This document shows, piece by piece, positions 16,566 through 27,448 of a DNA stretch of 64,000 bases. Position 1 is the stretch's first letter. Every line of letters starts with the position of its first letter. Source of the stretch: Aureibaculum algae (GTDB lineage: Bacteria > Bacteroidota > Bacteroidia > Flavobacteriales > Flavobacteriaceae); NCBI RefSeq assembly GCF_006065315.1, contig NZ_CP040749.1:4610001-4674000 (forward strand), written 5' to 3'. The notes below the pieces were generated by a model that was not told the DNA's origin, searched no databases, and worked only from the letters and a program-made list of their open reading frames with translations. The position numbers were made by a program, and so were the translations under genes.

Positions 16566-18059
16566 TTAAAATCCAGGAGTAATAATATCTATATTATCAT
16601 AGAACACTTCATTACTGCCGTCAACAGCATTTAATGCTCTCACATAAATCACAACTTTATTTGATGTTGCCTCAAATGTAAATGTAGTCGTTGTAAAAGT
16701 ATCCTTAGTACTAGAAGCCTTAGAACTATTAAAATCATTATCAATTACATAGTAAGCATCTGCATTGGCATTTCGACCAGCTTCTGTATTAATAACATCT
16801 TCACCAGCGATTTCATTATTTAAAATAAATACTTCAGAATTAATACCTTCTGCTTCAGAACGAGAATCAATTGTAAAAGTATATTCTACCCCTGCTTCAA
16901 CTGCTACAACTTGATAGAGACGACGACACTTTTCATTTAACTTTACTCCTCTATCTCCTAACCCTGCAAATTTATTACCATCGCCCGAAGAGCCAGGTTG
17001 CTCACTATCATCTCCACAATTATCTTTTAGCCAACCATCCAAATCTGAATTAGACCAAAGTGCTTTAAAAGGGCTATCTACAGTTTCACCTGCATTGTTT
17101 TTTACAGTACTATTTGGCGTCATATCCCATGCATCAGCATTATCATTTGTTTCGAGTGTAAAATCATCGGCAGTACCATTTTGAACAATAGCCTTAAAAG
17201 TAGCCTCTACACCGCCAACTGGAACCTGTATTGTAATACTTTTAGATACGCCAGCATCATTTGTAGTTGTTAAAGTAACATCATAGGTACCATTAGTTGC
17301 ATACGTATGTGAAGGATTAACCTCGGTCGATGTATTTCCATCTCCAAAATTCCAACTATGTGACACTGCTAAAATTGAAGCATCCGTAAAATCTACAGTT
17401 AAATCAGTAGTAGCAAACGTAAAATCAGGAACTGTCGATAAAACTAAACCTTCTATATTTTTGGTTACAGAAACTTTAGCACCCAAAAAATTAGTTGCAG
17501 TAAGTGTTGCTTGATATGTATCAGCAGTAGCATATATATGCACAGGATTGAAATCAGGGTCATCCTCTGTATCTTCAGCATCCCAGCCAATTGTATCTCC
17601 ATCGCCAAAAGTCCATTCTAACTCACTCGCACCAGATGTTAAATTTTCAAAAGTCACTTCTGAATCTATCATGGTAAAATTAAAGTCAACAAAAATGGGT
17701 GCAACAGATGAAGAATCTACCGCCACTAAACCGTCTGAACTTGTTGTGGTCAATTTAACATTATATAAACCTCCTTTTGCATAGGTATAATCTGGATTTG
17801 CATCTGTTGATGAATTACCATCTCCAAAATCCCATAAATAAGAAGCTGCATCTGTCGAATAACTTCTGAATACTATGGACAAATTATCACTAGCTTTTGT
17901 ACTTGTTGTAAAGAGTGTATTTGGCTGAATGTTATTTACATTTCCTGTTGGTGCCACAAACTCTTCGTAACCACTATCATAACATGATAAAAGGACAAAA
18001 AACATACAAAACAGTGCAATAATACTTTTATTTAATTTTTTAATTAATTTATAAAACAT
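16566..18059 (-). CDS. PKD-repeat surface lipoprotein, probable alginate-binding protein
   Basis: A 497-residue lipoprotein starting at MFYKLIKKLNKS. An upstream in-frame ATG at 18110 would overlap the preceding gene and delay the signal peptide. The lipobox FVLLSC is near residue 25. Three PKD-type Ig-like domains follow, each with a W-F-GDG motif: YLWDFGDGNSS, LEWTFGDGDT and HSWNFGDGNTS. The C-terminal 200 residues form a probable carbohydrate-binding beta-sandwich (YQVVAVEAGVEYTFTIDSRSE ... FYDNIDIITPGF). Such proteins act as surface glycan-binding proteins beside SusCD. It is intact, unlike the PKD gene just upstream (22-bp gap). Confidence 0.82.
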   Translation of the reverse strand: MFYKLIKKLNKSIIALFCMFFVLLSCYDSGYEEFVAPTGNVNNIQPNTLFTTSTKASDNLSIVFRSYSTDAASYLWDFGDGNSSTDANPDYTYAKGGLYNVKLTTTSSDGLVAVDSSSVAPIFVDFNFTMIDSEVTFENLTSGASELEWTFGDGDTIGWDAEDTEDDPDFNPVHIYATADTYQATLTATNFLGAKVSVTKNIEGLVLSTVPDFTFATTDLTVDFTDASILAVSHSWNFGDGNTSTEVNPSHTYATNGTYDVTLTTTNDAGVSKSITIQVPVGGVEATFKAIVQNGTADDFTLETNDNADAWDMTPNSTVKNNAGETVDSPFKALWSNSDLDGWLKDNCGDDSEQPGSSGDGNKFAGLGDRGVKLNEKCRRLYQVVAVEAGVEYTFTIDSRSEAEGINSEVFILNNEIAGEDVINTEAGRNANADAYYVIDNDFNSSKASSTKDTFTTTTFTFEATSNKVVIYVRALNAVDGSNEVFYDNIDIITPGF

Positions 18060-18081
18060 AATATTTAATTTTTGAACGTTT

Positions 18082-19253
18082 TTATTGTTTAACTGAAATA
18101 TCAAATGCATCTAATCTACCCTCAACACCTGAATTCGTAAGTAAAATGATGACTGTTTCATTATCTCCTGCTTCAAAGGTTATCGCATGTTTTTTGAAAA
18201 CATCAACAACTCTTCCTACATTATTATCTGTTCTAGAGGCAATAATATTTGCTTCTAACTTCGCTTCTGCCAGTGTTGTAGCATTGGTACTCACTATAGA
18301 TACGGTTATGTCTCCAAAAGAATCCAAATTTAGAGCACTGAAATAAGTTAACACATACGTTGCCCCAGGCGTCACTTCAATTTCTTGATAACCAACTCTT
18401 GTACCATCTCCAGGAAATTTCGATGCTTGTGTACCTTCAGGTAAAACTCCTTCAGATTTTGTATTAATCTGAAAAACGGAACCCCAATTAGCACTACTAG
18501 GTGCTCTCCAAGAATCTCTACCATCTCCAGATCCATCAAATAAAGTACCATCCTCAAAACCTGGCTCTCCTATTTCTGGTACCGGAATTGTTGGAATTAC
18601 TTGATTAACTGTAATTGTTTTTTCAGTGTAAGCTGATTTACCAAGATTATCGGTTACCGTTAAACCAACTGTATATTCTCCTGGGCCTGGAAAAGAAAAA
18701 ACTAATTCTCGATCTTGTAGCGTTGCCGATGGTAACGCAGAAATTTGATTTTCTAAATCAGATACATTTTGAAGTGTTTCATCTGAGAGACCTGCTTCAG
18801 CGGCGTCTAACTGCACTTGCAAATCAGCTATTTGAGCCTCCAATGCATCCACTTTAGCTTGATCACTTTCACAAGGTATTTTAAATTCTAACTTTGCAAT
18901 TGCATTTTCAAATACCACAACCGCAGCTAATTCTCCGTCAATAGATTGCTCTAAAATAGATATGTCTTTATTAATTAAAGAAACGCCTTCTGCTGGAGTA
19001 ATAGTCCATTCATAATTGGTACCATTTACAGCTAAATTAGAACCTGCTTGAAAGTTATAATCGTATTTAGCCCACAATTCAACATCATTACAGTCAAATT
19101 CTGAAGAAACAACGTTAGTCACACTATAAAATGGTGTTGGACCTGTAATATCTTCAAATCGCCTATATTAGCCAAATCGTCGTTGACACAAGAAGTTAAA
19201 GATACAAATGCACCTAAAACTATATATTTTAAATTAAACAAATATTTATTCAT
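18082..19253 (-). pseudogene. PKD/coiled-coil surface lipoprotein, frameshifted near the N-terminus
   Basis: A start ATG at 19251-19253 begins a good lipoprotein signal (MNKYLFNLKYIVLGAFVSLTSC, then VNDDLANIGD). That frame soon stops. The rest (FEDITGPTPFYSVTNVVSSEFDCNDVELW onward to 18082) is in another frame. Adding one T to the GATTTGAAG run (AAA at 19156-19158 on the plus strand) restores a single 390-codon gene. The body has an N-terminal PKD-like strand set, a heptad coiled-coil insert (about 18733-18870), the PKD end PGEYTVGLTVTDNLGK, and a C-terminal CBM-like domain (YQEIEVTPGATYVLTYFSALN). It is probably a surface alginate-binding protein. The lesion may be real or an indel error. 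Confidence 0.8.
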
Positions 19254-19265
19254 AATTATAAGATT

Positions 19266-20861
19266 TTAGTATCCGCTATTCTGTTTATAAAAATTAGGTA
19301 AATTGTCCATTTCTCTTTGTGGAAAAGGAAGATATTTCTTTTCATTTGTATAAAACAAACTGTTCTGTTGCGAAAATTTTGTTAACACATCATCGGCTTC
19401 ACCAAATCTTATTAAATCATACAAACGTTGATTTTCGTATACAAATTCAACTCTTCTCTCATCTAATAATTGTTGCTTAGTTAAGTTTGCCACCTCTTCA
19501 AGACCTGCTCTTAATCTTACTTTATTAAAAGCATCGATAGCTCTAGAATCTGTAGTACTATCATCACCTCCTAAAATTGCTTCTGCATACAATAACAACA
19601 CATCTGCATATCTTAAAACCACCCAGTCATTATCTCCAATCTCTCCTTCTGTTGGGAATTTAGCATTAAAAGTATCATTTGTTTCAACCGTTGGATTATA
19701 AGATAAAGCATCAATACTAGCATAGAATCTAACCGGTTGTAATTCTGGGTTCATAACCTCTAAAAAATCAAGTGTCGCAATATTTATACCGTTAGAAGGT
19801 CCTTGCAGCGTCATGGCGAAACTATGTGATTCTGAATCTGTTTCTACTTGATCGTCTAAACCACTATCGCTGGTAACATAATTATCGCTACTCACTAAAT
19901 CATAAGCAATTGAAAAAACGACTTCATCATTAATTTCAAGAGCCGGACTATTTGACCAAGAACCATCAAGTACCCCATCTGTGTACCCATCAGAAATGGC
20001 ATTACCTAGTACATGACCATAATCAATAACTAAATTGGCATAATACTCTGCATCTGTTAAAAGATCAACTGAATTATCTAAAGGATCTGCATTAAACTCA
20101 AACTGTTCTGCATTGCTTCTTTCTGTATAAATTAAATCATAATTATAAGCACCATTATTTTCCACAACCGATGCTAATAAAAGTTCGGCTTCAGAATAAT
20201 TAGGACTAGGCTGACTTAAATATGCTTTCGCAGCTAAACAAATAGCAGCTCCTTCAGACGGACGATATCTATTTTGCTCTACACCATTTAAGTATGCAAT
20301 TGATGTTTTAAAATCATCTATGATCTTCTCGTAAACTGCAGCCTCTGGTAATTGAGGGTAATCTAAAGCCTCATCCTTAGTGATGTCTAAAACTTTATCT
20401 ATATAAGGAATGTTCTGATAAGCTCTCACCAAATTAAAATGACATAAAGCTCTCATAAAATAAGCTTCCCCAACCGTGTACTGTTGATTTTCTGGAGCTA
20501 AAAAACGATTATCAATAATAGTGTTTGCATGTTTAATAGTAGCCATATTGTTGGAATAATAGGTGGCCACATCTCCGTTATTTGGATCTACATTATAAGC
20601 ATTAATTGCCGGGAAATTTCCATTTTCCGAATTCGCTCTTACATTATCAGATCTTAATTCTGTTAGCAGAAATTCATTTGCTGGAACCTTTTGATAAGCA
20701 TCTAAAACTCCATTTGCCAACAATTCAAATCCATTGTCAGTTTGTAGTAACTCCTCTATTGAAAGAGCTGTAGGGTTACTAAGATCTAGTTCTTCCTCAC
20801 AGCTTGCAAATAAAGCTACAAATGAAAAACAAACGATTATATTTTTATATCTATATTTCAT
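19266..20861 (-). CDS. SusD/RagB-family surface lipoprotein
   Basis: A 531-residue SusD-like protein. The signal peptide and lipobox are FVALFASC (Cys near 21). Family stretches include GEAYFMRALCHFNLVRAYQNIPYID, RYADVLLLYAEAILGGDDSTTDSRAIDAFNKVRLRAG and LLDERRVEFVYENQRLYDLIRFGEAD, with the terminal PFPQREMDNLPNFYKQNSGY. It should pair with the SusC encoded 96 bp upstream, which is interrupted by a stop codon. This gene itself is open throughout. It is followed by the frameshifted PKD lipoprotein after 12 bp, so the lesions on both sides make its present function doubtful unless they are sequence errors. Confidence 0.92.
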   Translation of the reverse strand: MKYRYKNIIVCFSFVALFASCEEELDLSNPTALSIEELLQTDNGFELLANGVLDAYQKVPANEFLLTELRSDNVRANSENGNFPAINAYNVDPNNGDVATYYSNNMATIKHANTIIDNRFLAPENQQYTVGEAYFMRALCHFNLVRAYQNIPYIDKVLDITKDEALDYPQLPEAAVYEKIIDDFKTSIAYLNGVEQNRYRPSEGAAICLAAKAYLSQPSPNYSEAELLLASVVENNGAYNYDLIYTERSNAEQFEFNADPLDNSVDLLTDAEYYANLVIDYGHVLGNAISDGYTDGVLDGSWSNSPALEINDEVVFSIAYDLVSSDNYVTSDSGLDDQVETDSESHSFAMTLQGPSNGINIATLDFLEVMNPELQPVRFYASIDALSYNPTVETNDTFNAKFPTEGEIGDNDWVVLRYADVLLLYAEAILGGDDSTTDSRAIDAFNKVRLRAGLEEVANLTKQQLLDERRVEFVYENQRLYDLIRFGEADDVLTKFSQQNSLFYTNEKKYLPFPQREMDNLPNFYKQNSGY

Positions 20862-20957
20862 GTGTTTATATTTATTGTTTTTTAACTGTCACATGCTGTT
20901 CGCTATTAACCATTCCCTTGGTTGATAAAACTTTTAACATGCTCGTTTCATAATTAA

Positions 20958-23900
20958 TTAAAATTGAAAGTTAATCCCTGCTGATATTGTTCTTACTATG
21001 GGGCCATCTCCTCTTTGATAACCTGCCGTTAATGGTGTATTAGCATTACTTGATGTTTGACCTGCCGCTTCTGGGTTAAAACCTTCATAACCTTTAGCTG
21101 TGAAGAAAAGTAAATTCTCTCCTGTAATATATAATCTTAGTCTATCAATATTATTTCTTGATGTAAATGATTCTGGTAAAGAAAAACCAAGTGTTATATT
21201 TCTTAAAGTTACATAAGAAGCATCTTGTATATGATCATTCGTAAATCTTCTATGAACTGTTAAATCTCTATCCGGAAAATTAGCAACTTCATTTACAGCT
21301 GATTCACTAGCGTAATACAACTGATCTAAATCGGCAACTCTTACTTCAGCACCATGAGACCCTTGCCATTGAAATGAAAAATCGAAATCTTGAAGTCTAA
21401 AATCTGAATTGAGTCCCCAAGTAAAGTCAGGATAAGGACTACCCAACTCCGTTCTATCTTCATCATCAATAATCCCATCATTATTTAAATCTTTTACATA
21501 AACATCAGCATAATCATTATTGAATCTATTAAATGGATTGTCTACCCATTCTAATGGAATTTCTTTTTCGTAAACCCAACCTTAAAAAGAAGTTATGGGC
21601 TGGCCTACTCTAGCTATAAACTCTGTAGGTCTTGTATCTTGATCAATTCTAGAAATGATTTGGTCATTATTACCTAAACTTTGAACGGTATTTCTATTTA
21701 AAGAAAACTGTCCTGAAGCTAACCAACTGAACTTTTCAGTAGAGATTATTCTAGAATTTAATTCTATTTCAACCCCCTCATTTTTAACCTCTCCTATATT
21801 TTGCAACCAATTATCTGTACCATAGACACCAGGCACTGGTGCAAAAAGAATTAGATCTTTACTTGTTCTGGTATAATAATCTACTGCTAGATTTAAAAGA
21901 CCTCTACCAAAAGTAACATCTACACCAGGGTTAAATTCTATTAATTTTTCCCAACCTAAATTTTGATTTGCTAAAGTCACCCCTTTAACTCCGGTCTGAC
22001 CATTATAACCAATAGTACTGTAGGCCTCTTCAAATCTATAAAGTGATTCAAATATATTGTTAGATATTTCATTAGATCCAGAAATACCATAACTGGCTCT
22101 CAATTTTAAGAAAGTTACAAATTCACTTTCTGACAAGAAATTTTCTTTTGACAAAATCCAACCTACAGAAGCTGCTGGAAAGAAACCAAATCTCGAATTT
22201 GAACCAAACCTAGTACTACCATCCGTTCGAGCAGATAATTGTACGAGGTACTTTTCATCAAAATTATAATCTAATCTTCCAAAATAGGAAACTAATTTAT
22301 CCGTTCCATTGTCTGTATATGTAGTTCCTCCATCTGCAAGGGCAATATTGTTATTGAAATCATTGGTATAACCTACCGCCTCAGACTCTTGTGTATAAAA
22401 ATCTCTTTGTGTAAACTCAAACCCTAGTATGGTATTAAAATTATGTTTACCAAAATCTTTCTTGTATTTAAGAAGTGATTCAAATGCATATTGATTTAAT
22501 TCATCTCTTCCTTCTAATCGGTAAGATTCTTGTTCTCTATTTTCTTGTCCATACAAATAGTCCGCTTCATTATTTTTATTATGTCTAAAAACAGTTGAAA
22601 TGGTTTGTCTAAAATTAAGACCTTTTGCTAATTCAAAGTCAAGATAAGAAGATGCGTTTAAACTTAATTTCTTCTTTGTTCTAGATCTTTCAAGAAAGTG
22701 TACTAATGGATGAACATTTTTTGTAGTTGACAACGTTAAACCACCAGAGGTCAAATTGCTAACCAATGGGAGGCCTGTATTAGGGTCTCTAGCTATTGCT
22801 CTCGGATCATTAGGGTCAACTGTAAACACATGATCAAAAGCTCTTGAAAACCCGTAGCTACCTACACCTATATTTTCAAATTGAGCTCCTGCATCTCCAG
22901 GATCTGACTGCGTAATGTATTTTAAATGATCTTCATTTAAATAAAGCGGTACATGACCTAATTGCCTTAATGGATCTGTAAACCTTGCTGGTAGCTTGTC
23001 TTGATCATTGTAATTAACGCGTATACTAGCACCGTACTTTATTTTTTTGTTTTTCGATTTACTATCAACCTTTATTCTGGCATTGTATTTCTTAAAATTA
23101 TCGGTTAATGCAATACCTTCATCTTCAAGATATCCTAAAGACGCGGTGTAACTTGTTAATTCAGACCCTCCTCTTACGGCAAAAGAATGACTTGTTATTA
23201 CACCTCCATTGAAAATTTCATCTTGCCAATTTTTTTCACCACCTCCTAATGAAGCTATAAAATCCATGGCCTCAAGTTCTGCATAAGCTGTATTGTAATC
23301 ACCATTTATCCTATCATAGTTTTGACTATCTGATGAAATTGAACTTACCACATCCTGTAAACCGTCTAACCTTGATCTTTCATCACTTATTGAGGTATTA
23401 AAGTTATCGTTTTTATTTGCAAATTTATAACCTGTAAATGTGTTGTAAGAAAATTTAGTTTGACCAGATACACCTTTCTTAAGCGTAACCAAAATAACAC
23501 CATTTGCACCACGCGAACCGTATATTGCTACAGATGAAGCATCTTTTAAAACACTAATTGATTCAATATTATTATTATCAATAGAACCTAAAATATCAGC
23601 TTCTGTACCTAAAACAACACCATCAACAACAATTAAAGGTGATGATGAACCTGTAATAGATCCCGGGCCTCTTAACGTAATTTTAGGGTCTCCACCAGCT
23701 TCCGATGACGCTACCTGAATTCTTAATCCTGCTACTTTTCCTTGTAGTGCATCTTCTACACGTGACACAGCAACATCCTGAAGATCGGCACCAGAAACTT
23801 TAGTTAAAGCACTGGTTATATTTTTCTTTTTTTGATCTCCATAAGCTACAATAACAACCTCATCCAATTGATTATTGTCTTGAACTAAGGATACATTAAT

Positions 23901-24257
23901 TGTTTTTTTATCTGATACGGTAATTGTTTGAGAGACATATCCAATAAATGAAAATTGAAGAATATCACCTTTTTTAGCTTCAATGGAATATAACCCATCA
24001 AAATCTGTGACAACACCTTTAACGGTGCTCACAATTAAAACCGTTGCTCCGGGGATTGGCAACTGATCTTTTGCATCTATAACTGTACCTGAAATCGTAT
24101 AATTTTCTTGTGCAAATAATGTAATACCTACAAGTAAAGCTACAAACAGAGATAGTTTAGTTTTTAATTTAATATTGATTCTTATTATGTTCGTAATTAT
24201 TTGATTAGTTAAACTTATAAACCAAACCAATAACTCTAAACTTTTACGACAATACAA
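20958..24257 (-). pseudogene. SusC/RagA-family TonB receptor with in-frame stop and no ATG start
   Basis: A SusC-like receptor of about 1080 residues in two open pieces in the same frame, 24257-21582 and 21581-20958, separated only by TAA at 21582-21584. The reading ...VGQPITSF-stop-GWVYEKEIPLEW shows the stop replaces a tyrosine codon (TAT/TAC to TAA). The distal part continues normally (DLNNDGIIDDEDRTELGSPYPDFTW to ISAGINFQF). No ATG or GTG precedes the signal peptide KLKTKLSLFVALLVGITLFAQ in this frame; the best-placed codons are ATA at 24183-24185 and ATT at 24171-24173. The first codon at 24257 is TTG. Both lesions point to inactivation. It is preceded by operator copy 3. Confidence 0.88.
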
Positions 24258-24693
24258 AAAAACAATCTCGTTACAAATAGATCGATAATTTCACATTCCT
24301 CTTATACAAGGATATCTTTAAAGTTTTGCACTCCAATTAAAAAAGTTAAACAAAACAACACTAAAGTGCTATTTCTTTAACTACAAATTTATTATTTTAT
24401 TAACTGGGTCTTAATTACTTATAAAAAAGTAATTGTAGTTATTTTGGTTTACCAAACTGACTAACCAATTTGGTAAACCAAATATATGTTAAAATTTTGT
24501 TATAAAAAAATAATTAAAAACTTTAACATTACTATTTCATGAAGTTCTCTCTCATAAGGCTAAAAATAGTAATTACAATTCCTGTCCTTTGAAATCTCGC
24601 ATTGTGAATTACACATGTAGCAGAAAATATATGGAATGTCTCCAAACAAAAAAAACTGTTTTAACCTTTCGTAATGACAAGCAAAATTTTTAC
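24258..24693. other. 436-bp gap between kdgF-like gene and susC
   Basis: No supportable gene. It holds operator copy 3 at 24443-24482 and the presumed promoter of the susC-to-PL7 operon. I could not place a confident -7 box. Confidence 0.65.
24443..24482. promoter_or_regulatory. Triple operator, copy 3, before the susC-PL7 operon
   Basis: In the gene direction the 13-bp units read TTTGGTTTACCAA, ATTGGTTAGTCAG and TTTGGTAAACCAA; the outer units are perfect inverted copies of each other. ATATA flanks it as at copies 1 and 2. It lies 186-225 bp upstream of 24257. Confidence 0.78.
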
Positions 24694-25077
24694 TTATGAC
24701 TTATCTCCAAAATATGATGGCCCATCACCAGTTAAAAAATCTTCTCTAACAGGACTAAAGGTGTCGATTAATTCACCCTCTTCCAAGCAAACTGCACTAT
24801 GCAATAAATTAGGCTCAATATACACGCCATCTCCCGCTTCTACAATTTTCTTTTCCCCATCAATTTCAAATTCAAATTTACCTGAAACACAATAGGTAGC
24901 TTGTGTGTGAAAATGTTGATGTGGAGCACCTAATGCTCCTTTATCAAACTTCACTCTTACCATCATGATTTGGTTGTCATAACCTAAGAACTTTCTAGAT
25001 ACTCCACCACCAAGAACTTCCCATTCCAAGTCTTTTGCGATGACATACTTTTCGCTAAATCGATTCATTTTTCCCAT
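24694..25077 (-). CDS. kdgF: KdgF-like cupin, uronate ring-opening protein
   Basis: A 127-residue single-domain cupin. KdgF proteins convert the unsaturated uronate monomers released by lyases into the linear keto form (DEH), the first intracellular or periplasmic step after exolytic cleavage. The metal site is visible as PHQHFHTQ with a later His in LLHSAV, and the cupin core YCVSGKFEFEIDGEKKIVEAGDGVYI is complete. The start MGKMNRF at 25077 avoids overlap with the preceding stop at 25095; an ATG three codons later is also possible. No signal peptide. It is the last gene of the PL6-PL17-kdgF operon, 17 bp after PL17. Confidence 0.9.
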   Translation of the reverse strand: MGKMNRFSEKYVIAKDLEWEVLGGGVSRKFLGYDNQIMMVRVKFDKGALGAPHQHFHTQATYCVSGKFEFEIDGEKKIVEAGDGVYIEPNLLHSAVCLEEGELIDTFSPVREDFLTGDGPSYFGDKS

Positions 25078-25094
25078 TTTTTTTATATTTAAGT

Positions 25095-27386
25095 TTATTT
25101 GAAATAATAAGAACCTGACCAATCATAATCCTTATCGTTAATTTTCAATGTATGCTTCGTTTCTTTTGAAGCGTTCTTATTTATTGTAATAAATAGTTTT
25201 GTATTACCCTTTACATTTGTTATTTCAATTGCCGTATATTGATCTGTATCTAAAATCACTTTCAGCTCTTTAATACTACTATTTGAATTCACTGCAGATT
25301 CTGAAACCGGACTATAGCTACCATGTGCTTCTATCGTAGAAACAAAAAGAGTGTTTTTAGTGTTTTTACGTCGTAGCATTATTGCGGCCTCTCGACGCAA
25401 ATTAAAAGCAGGATCATTGGCTCCAATTCTTGTAAAAAGAATTTCGTCATTAGTATTAGTTACAGCTGTCAAGGTGTAAAATTTACCTTTATTCAACCAT
25501 GAAAATTTAGTGTTATCCTTATTCGCTTTTGCTGAGCCTTCCACATATAAATGTTGGTATCCATTTTTATCTCCTAAAGGTTTTAAAGTTGATGGTATTT
25601 TATATTCAAAATTTGAATTTAATACTTGACCTAAAAAGTAATAGGGAAAGTCATATTGATTGGCTTTATTAGAAACCAACTTCATAATATCTAACACATA
25701 TGGTTTTTCTAAATCTTCATCTTTTATGATTGCCATAGTACGAAGCATTTCGGTACCGGGATATGCATTCGCTTCTTTTGCACTTACCACTTGTACGCTC
25801 TCATTTTCTGTAGAAAAATAATTTAGTTCTGGATTATGCTTACTTCCAATTTCAAAATCACCATTGTAGTGCGAAGTTTCATTTTGGGTTACTGTATTAT
25901 GAGCAATGGTTTGTTTTGCCCATGTTTTATTTTCTTTCAGATAATTTCCGCCACCTTTTTGTTCAATATTTACAAAACGTGCTAAACCATAATCTTGAAT
26001 TATTTCTTCACCATTTTCATACAAGGAATAGGACAACTTATCATAATGACCATGACTAGATCCTTGAGCTGCATATTTAAAAACAAGTTCTATATCTTCA
26101 TTTCTTAAAATACCAACACCTCCTTGTTTTCCATCTGGCCCATCAGATAAATTAATAGATTTTTTTGCAAATGGTTTTGCTTTTCCATTTTTTATTCCCA
26201 AAGCTACTGCCAAACCAGAATCGTCTAATAGTACTTTATTTTGTTTTTCTGCGATACTTAATAATCCCGGATCTTGTGCTCCAAAATGATATGAAATATC
26301 TACTGCAGTAACTAAAGCATCGTTATAGTAGGACATTCCTTTTTGACCATCGTTTAGTGGAAAAAATTCTCCATCTGCATCCGACAAATTTAAAAGGGCA
26401 TTAATTGACTTTAAAAGCACCCCTTCTTTATATTCAAAAATCTTCAATTCTGGTTTAACGTTATGTAACCCTTCCGCAAAAACTAAAAAGGGATACATCG
26501 CATAACGCTGATAATAGGGTCCTTCATTATAATATCCATCAGGTGAAAAAGGCTCTTCTATATTCGCTAAAAAACCAGCCTTACCATCTTTATTAATAAA
26601 TCCACCATCATCATCTTTAGCCGTTTTATCCATTTCAGCACCCTTAATACCATATAATGCACGATCTATTAACTCCTCGTCATTCATTACCAACCCAATC
26701 ATACCCACAGCGGCATTTCCCCAGGTACTATGATTGTGTACTCTTTGGTAAAATTGTGGGTTATCAACAGAAATGAAATCTGCAAAGGGTTTAAAAAGAT
26801 TTGTTTCTAGTTTGTTACGTTCTTCTTCGGTTAAATAGTTATAGATACAATCATAAGCTTGACTCACATAAACCAGCCAATTAGAATCATTCAAACATTG
26901 CCAAAATAGCTTACCTCTTGCGTAAGATCTTGTTTTTGGATGTACAGGTAATGTTTTATACATCGCTTCATATTGCATAAGCATATCCTTTACATACTTC
27001 GCATATTTTTCATCATTTAAAATTTGGTATAAAACACCTGCTTTTTGTAATACGATCATATTACGTTTATGGCGAACATGTGTATACCCACCAGAGTAAT
27101 CTTTTGGAATTGGAGTGTCTATTCCTAATGCAATTTCTGCATCTATCTCTTCTTGAACGGCTTTTAATGTATTATCAAAAATAGGAATATTACCTAATTG
27201 TTTCCGAATACTTTCTACTCCGGCTTTTGTTAAAATAAGTTTTGGATGATCACTATTAGCTGATACAATTTTATCAACTTTTTCATCACCCTGTTCATTT
27301 GTTGACGCTTCTTTACATCCAATTATGGTAACGATTATAAGTAGTGTTATAATTCGAAATAATTGGGTTTTATTATTTAATCTCAT
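25095..27386 (-). CDS. PL17 oligoalginate lyase, lipoprotein
   Basis: A 763-residue exolytic oligoalginate lyase releasing unsaturated uronate monomers. The start MRLNNKTQ at 27386 puts the lipobox TIIGC near residue 24; an upstream in-frame ATG at 27446 would bury the signal peptide. The N-terminal (alpha/alpha) toroid has the family's Asn-His pair in VHNHSTWGNAAVG and the catalytic tyrosine region GYYNEGPYYQRYAM. The C-terminal heparinase II/III-like beta-sheet domain begins near SHGHYDKLSYSLYENGEEIIQDYG. It lies 62 bp after PL6. Together with KdgF it completes conversion of alginate oligomers to DEH. Confidence 0.93.
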   Translation of the reverse strand: MRLNNKTQLFRIITLLIIVTIIGCKEASTNEQGDEKVDKIVSANSDHPKLILTKAGVESIRKQLGNIPIFDNTLKAVQEEIDAEIALGIDTPIPKDYSGGYTHVRHKRNMIVLQKAGVLYQILNDEKYAKYVKDMLMQYEAMYKTLPVHPKTRSYARGKLFWQCLNDSNWLVYVSQAYDCIYNYLTEEERNKLETNLFKPFADFISVDNPQFYQRVHNHSTWGNAAVGMIGLVMNDEELIDRALYGIKGAEMDKTAKDDDGGFINKDGKAGFLANIEEPFSPDGYYNEGPYYQRYAMYPFLVFAEGLHNVKPELKIFEYKEGVLLKSINALLNLSDADGEFFPLNDGQKGMSYYNDALVTAVDISYHFGAQDPGLLSIAEKQNKVLLDDSGLAVALGIKNGKAKPFAKKSINLSDGPDGKQGGVGILRNEDIELVFKYAAQGSSHGHYDKLSYSLYENGEEIIQDYGLARFVNIEQKGGGNYLKENKTWAKQTIAHNTVTQNETSHYNGDFEIGSKHNPELNYFSTENESVQVVSAKEANAYPGTEMLRTMAIIKDEDLEKPYVLDIMKLVSNKANQYDFPYYFLGQVLNSNFEYKIPSTLKPLGDKNGYQHLYVEGSAKANKDNTKFSWLNKGKFYTLTAVTNTNDEILFTRIGANDPAFNLRREAAIMLRRKNTKNTLFVSTIEAHGSYSPVSESAVNSNSSIKELKVILDTDQYTAIEITNVKGNTKLFITINKNASKETKHTLKINDKDYDWSGSYYFK

Positions 27387-27448
27387 AATTAGTTGTATAT
27401 TTTTTTTAACGCAAATATCTAATGTTTTAATTATTTCATTTTTCACTA

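Noticed and set aside
18082..19122. A complete cytoplasmic protein starting at GTG 19122
   Set aside because: A lipoprotein signal in another frame at 19253 joins it if one base is restored; the GTG is an internal valine.
19150..19165. Programmed ribosomal frameshifting at the PKD lipoprotein
   Set aside because: No slippery heptamer or downstream structure is evident, and the neighbouring susC carries its own lesions, so mutation or sequence error is simpler.
20958..21446. A separate small gene for a 162-residue barrel fragment
   Set aside because: It is in the same frame as the upstream SusC piece, starts at a TTG inside a conserved SusC segment (RTELGSPYPDFTW), and is parted from it only by one TAA.
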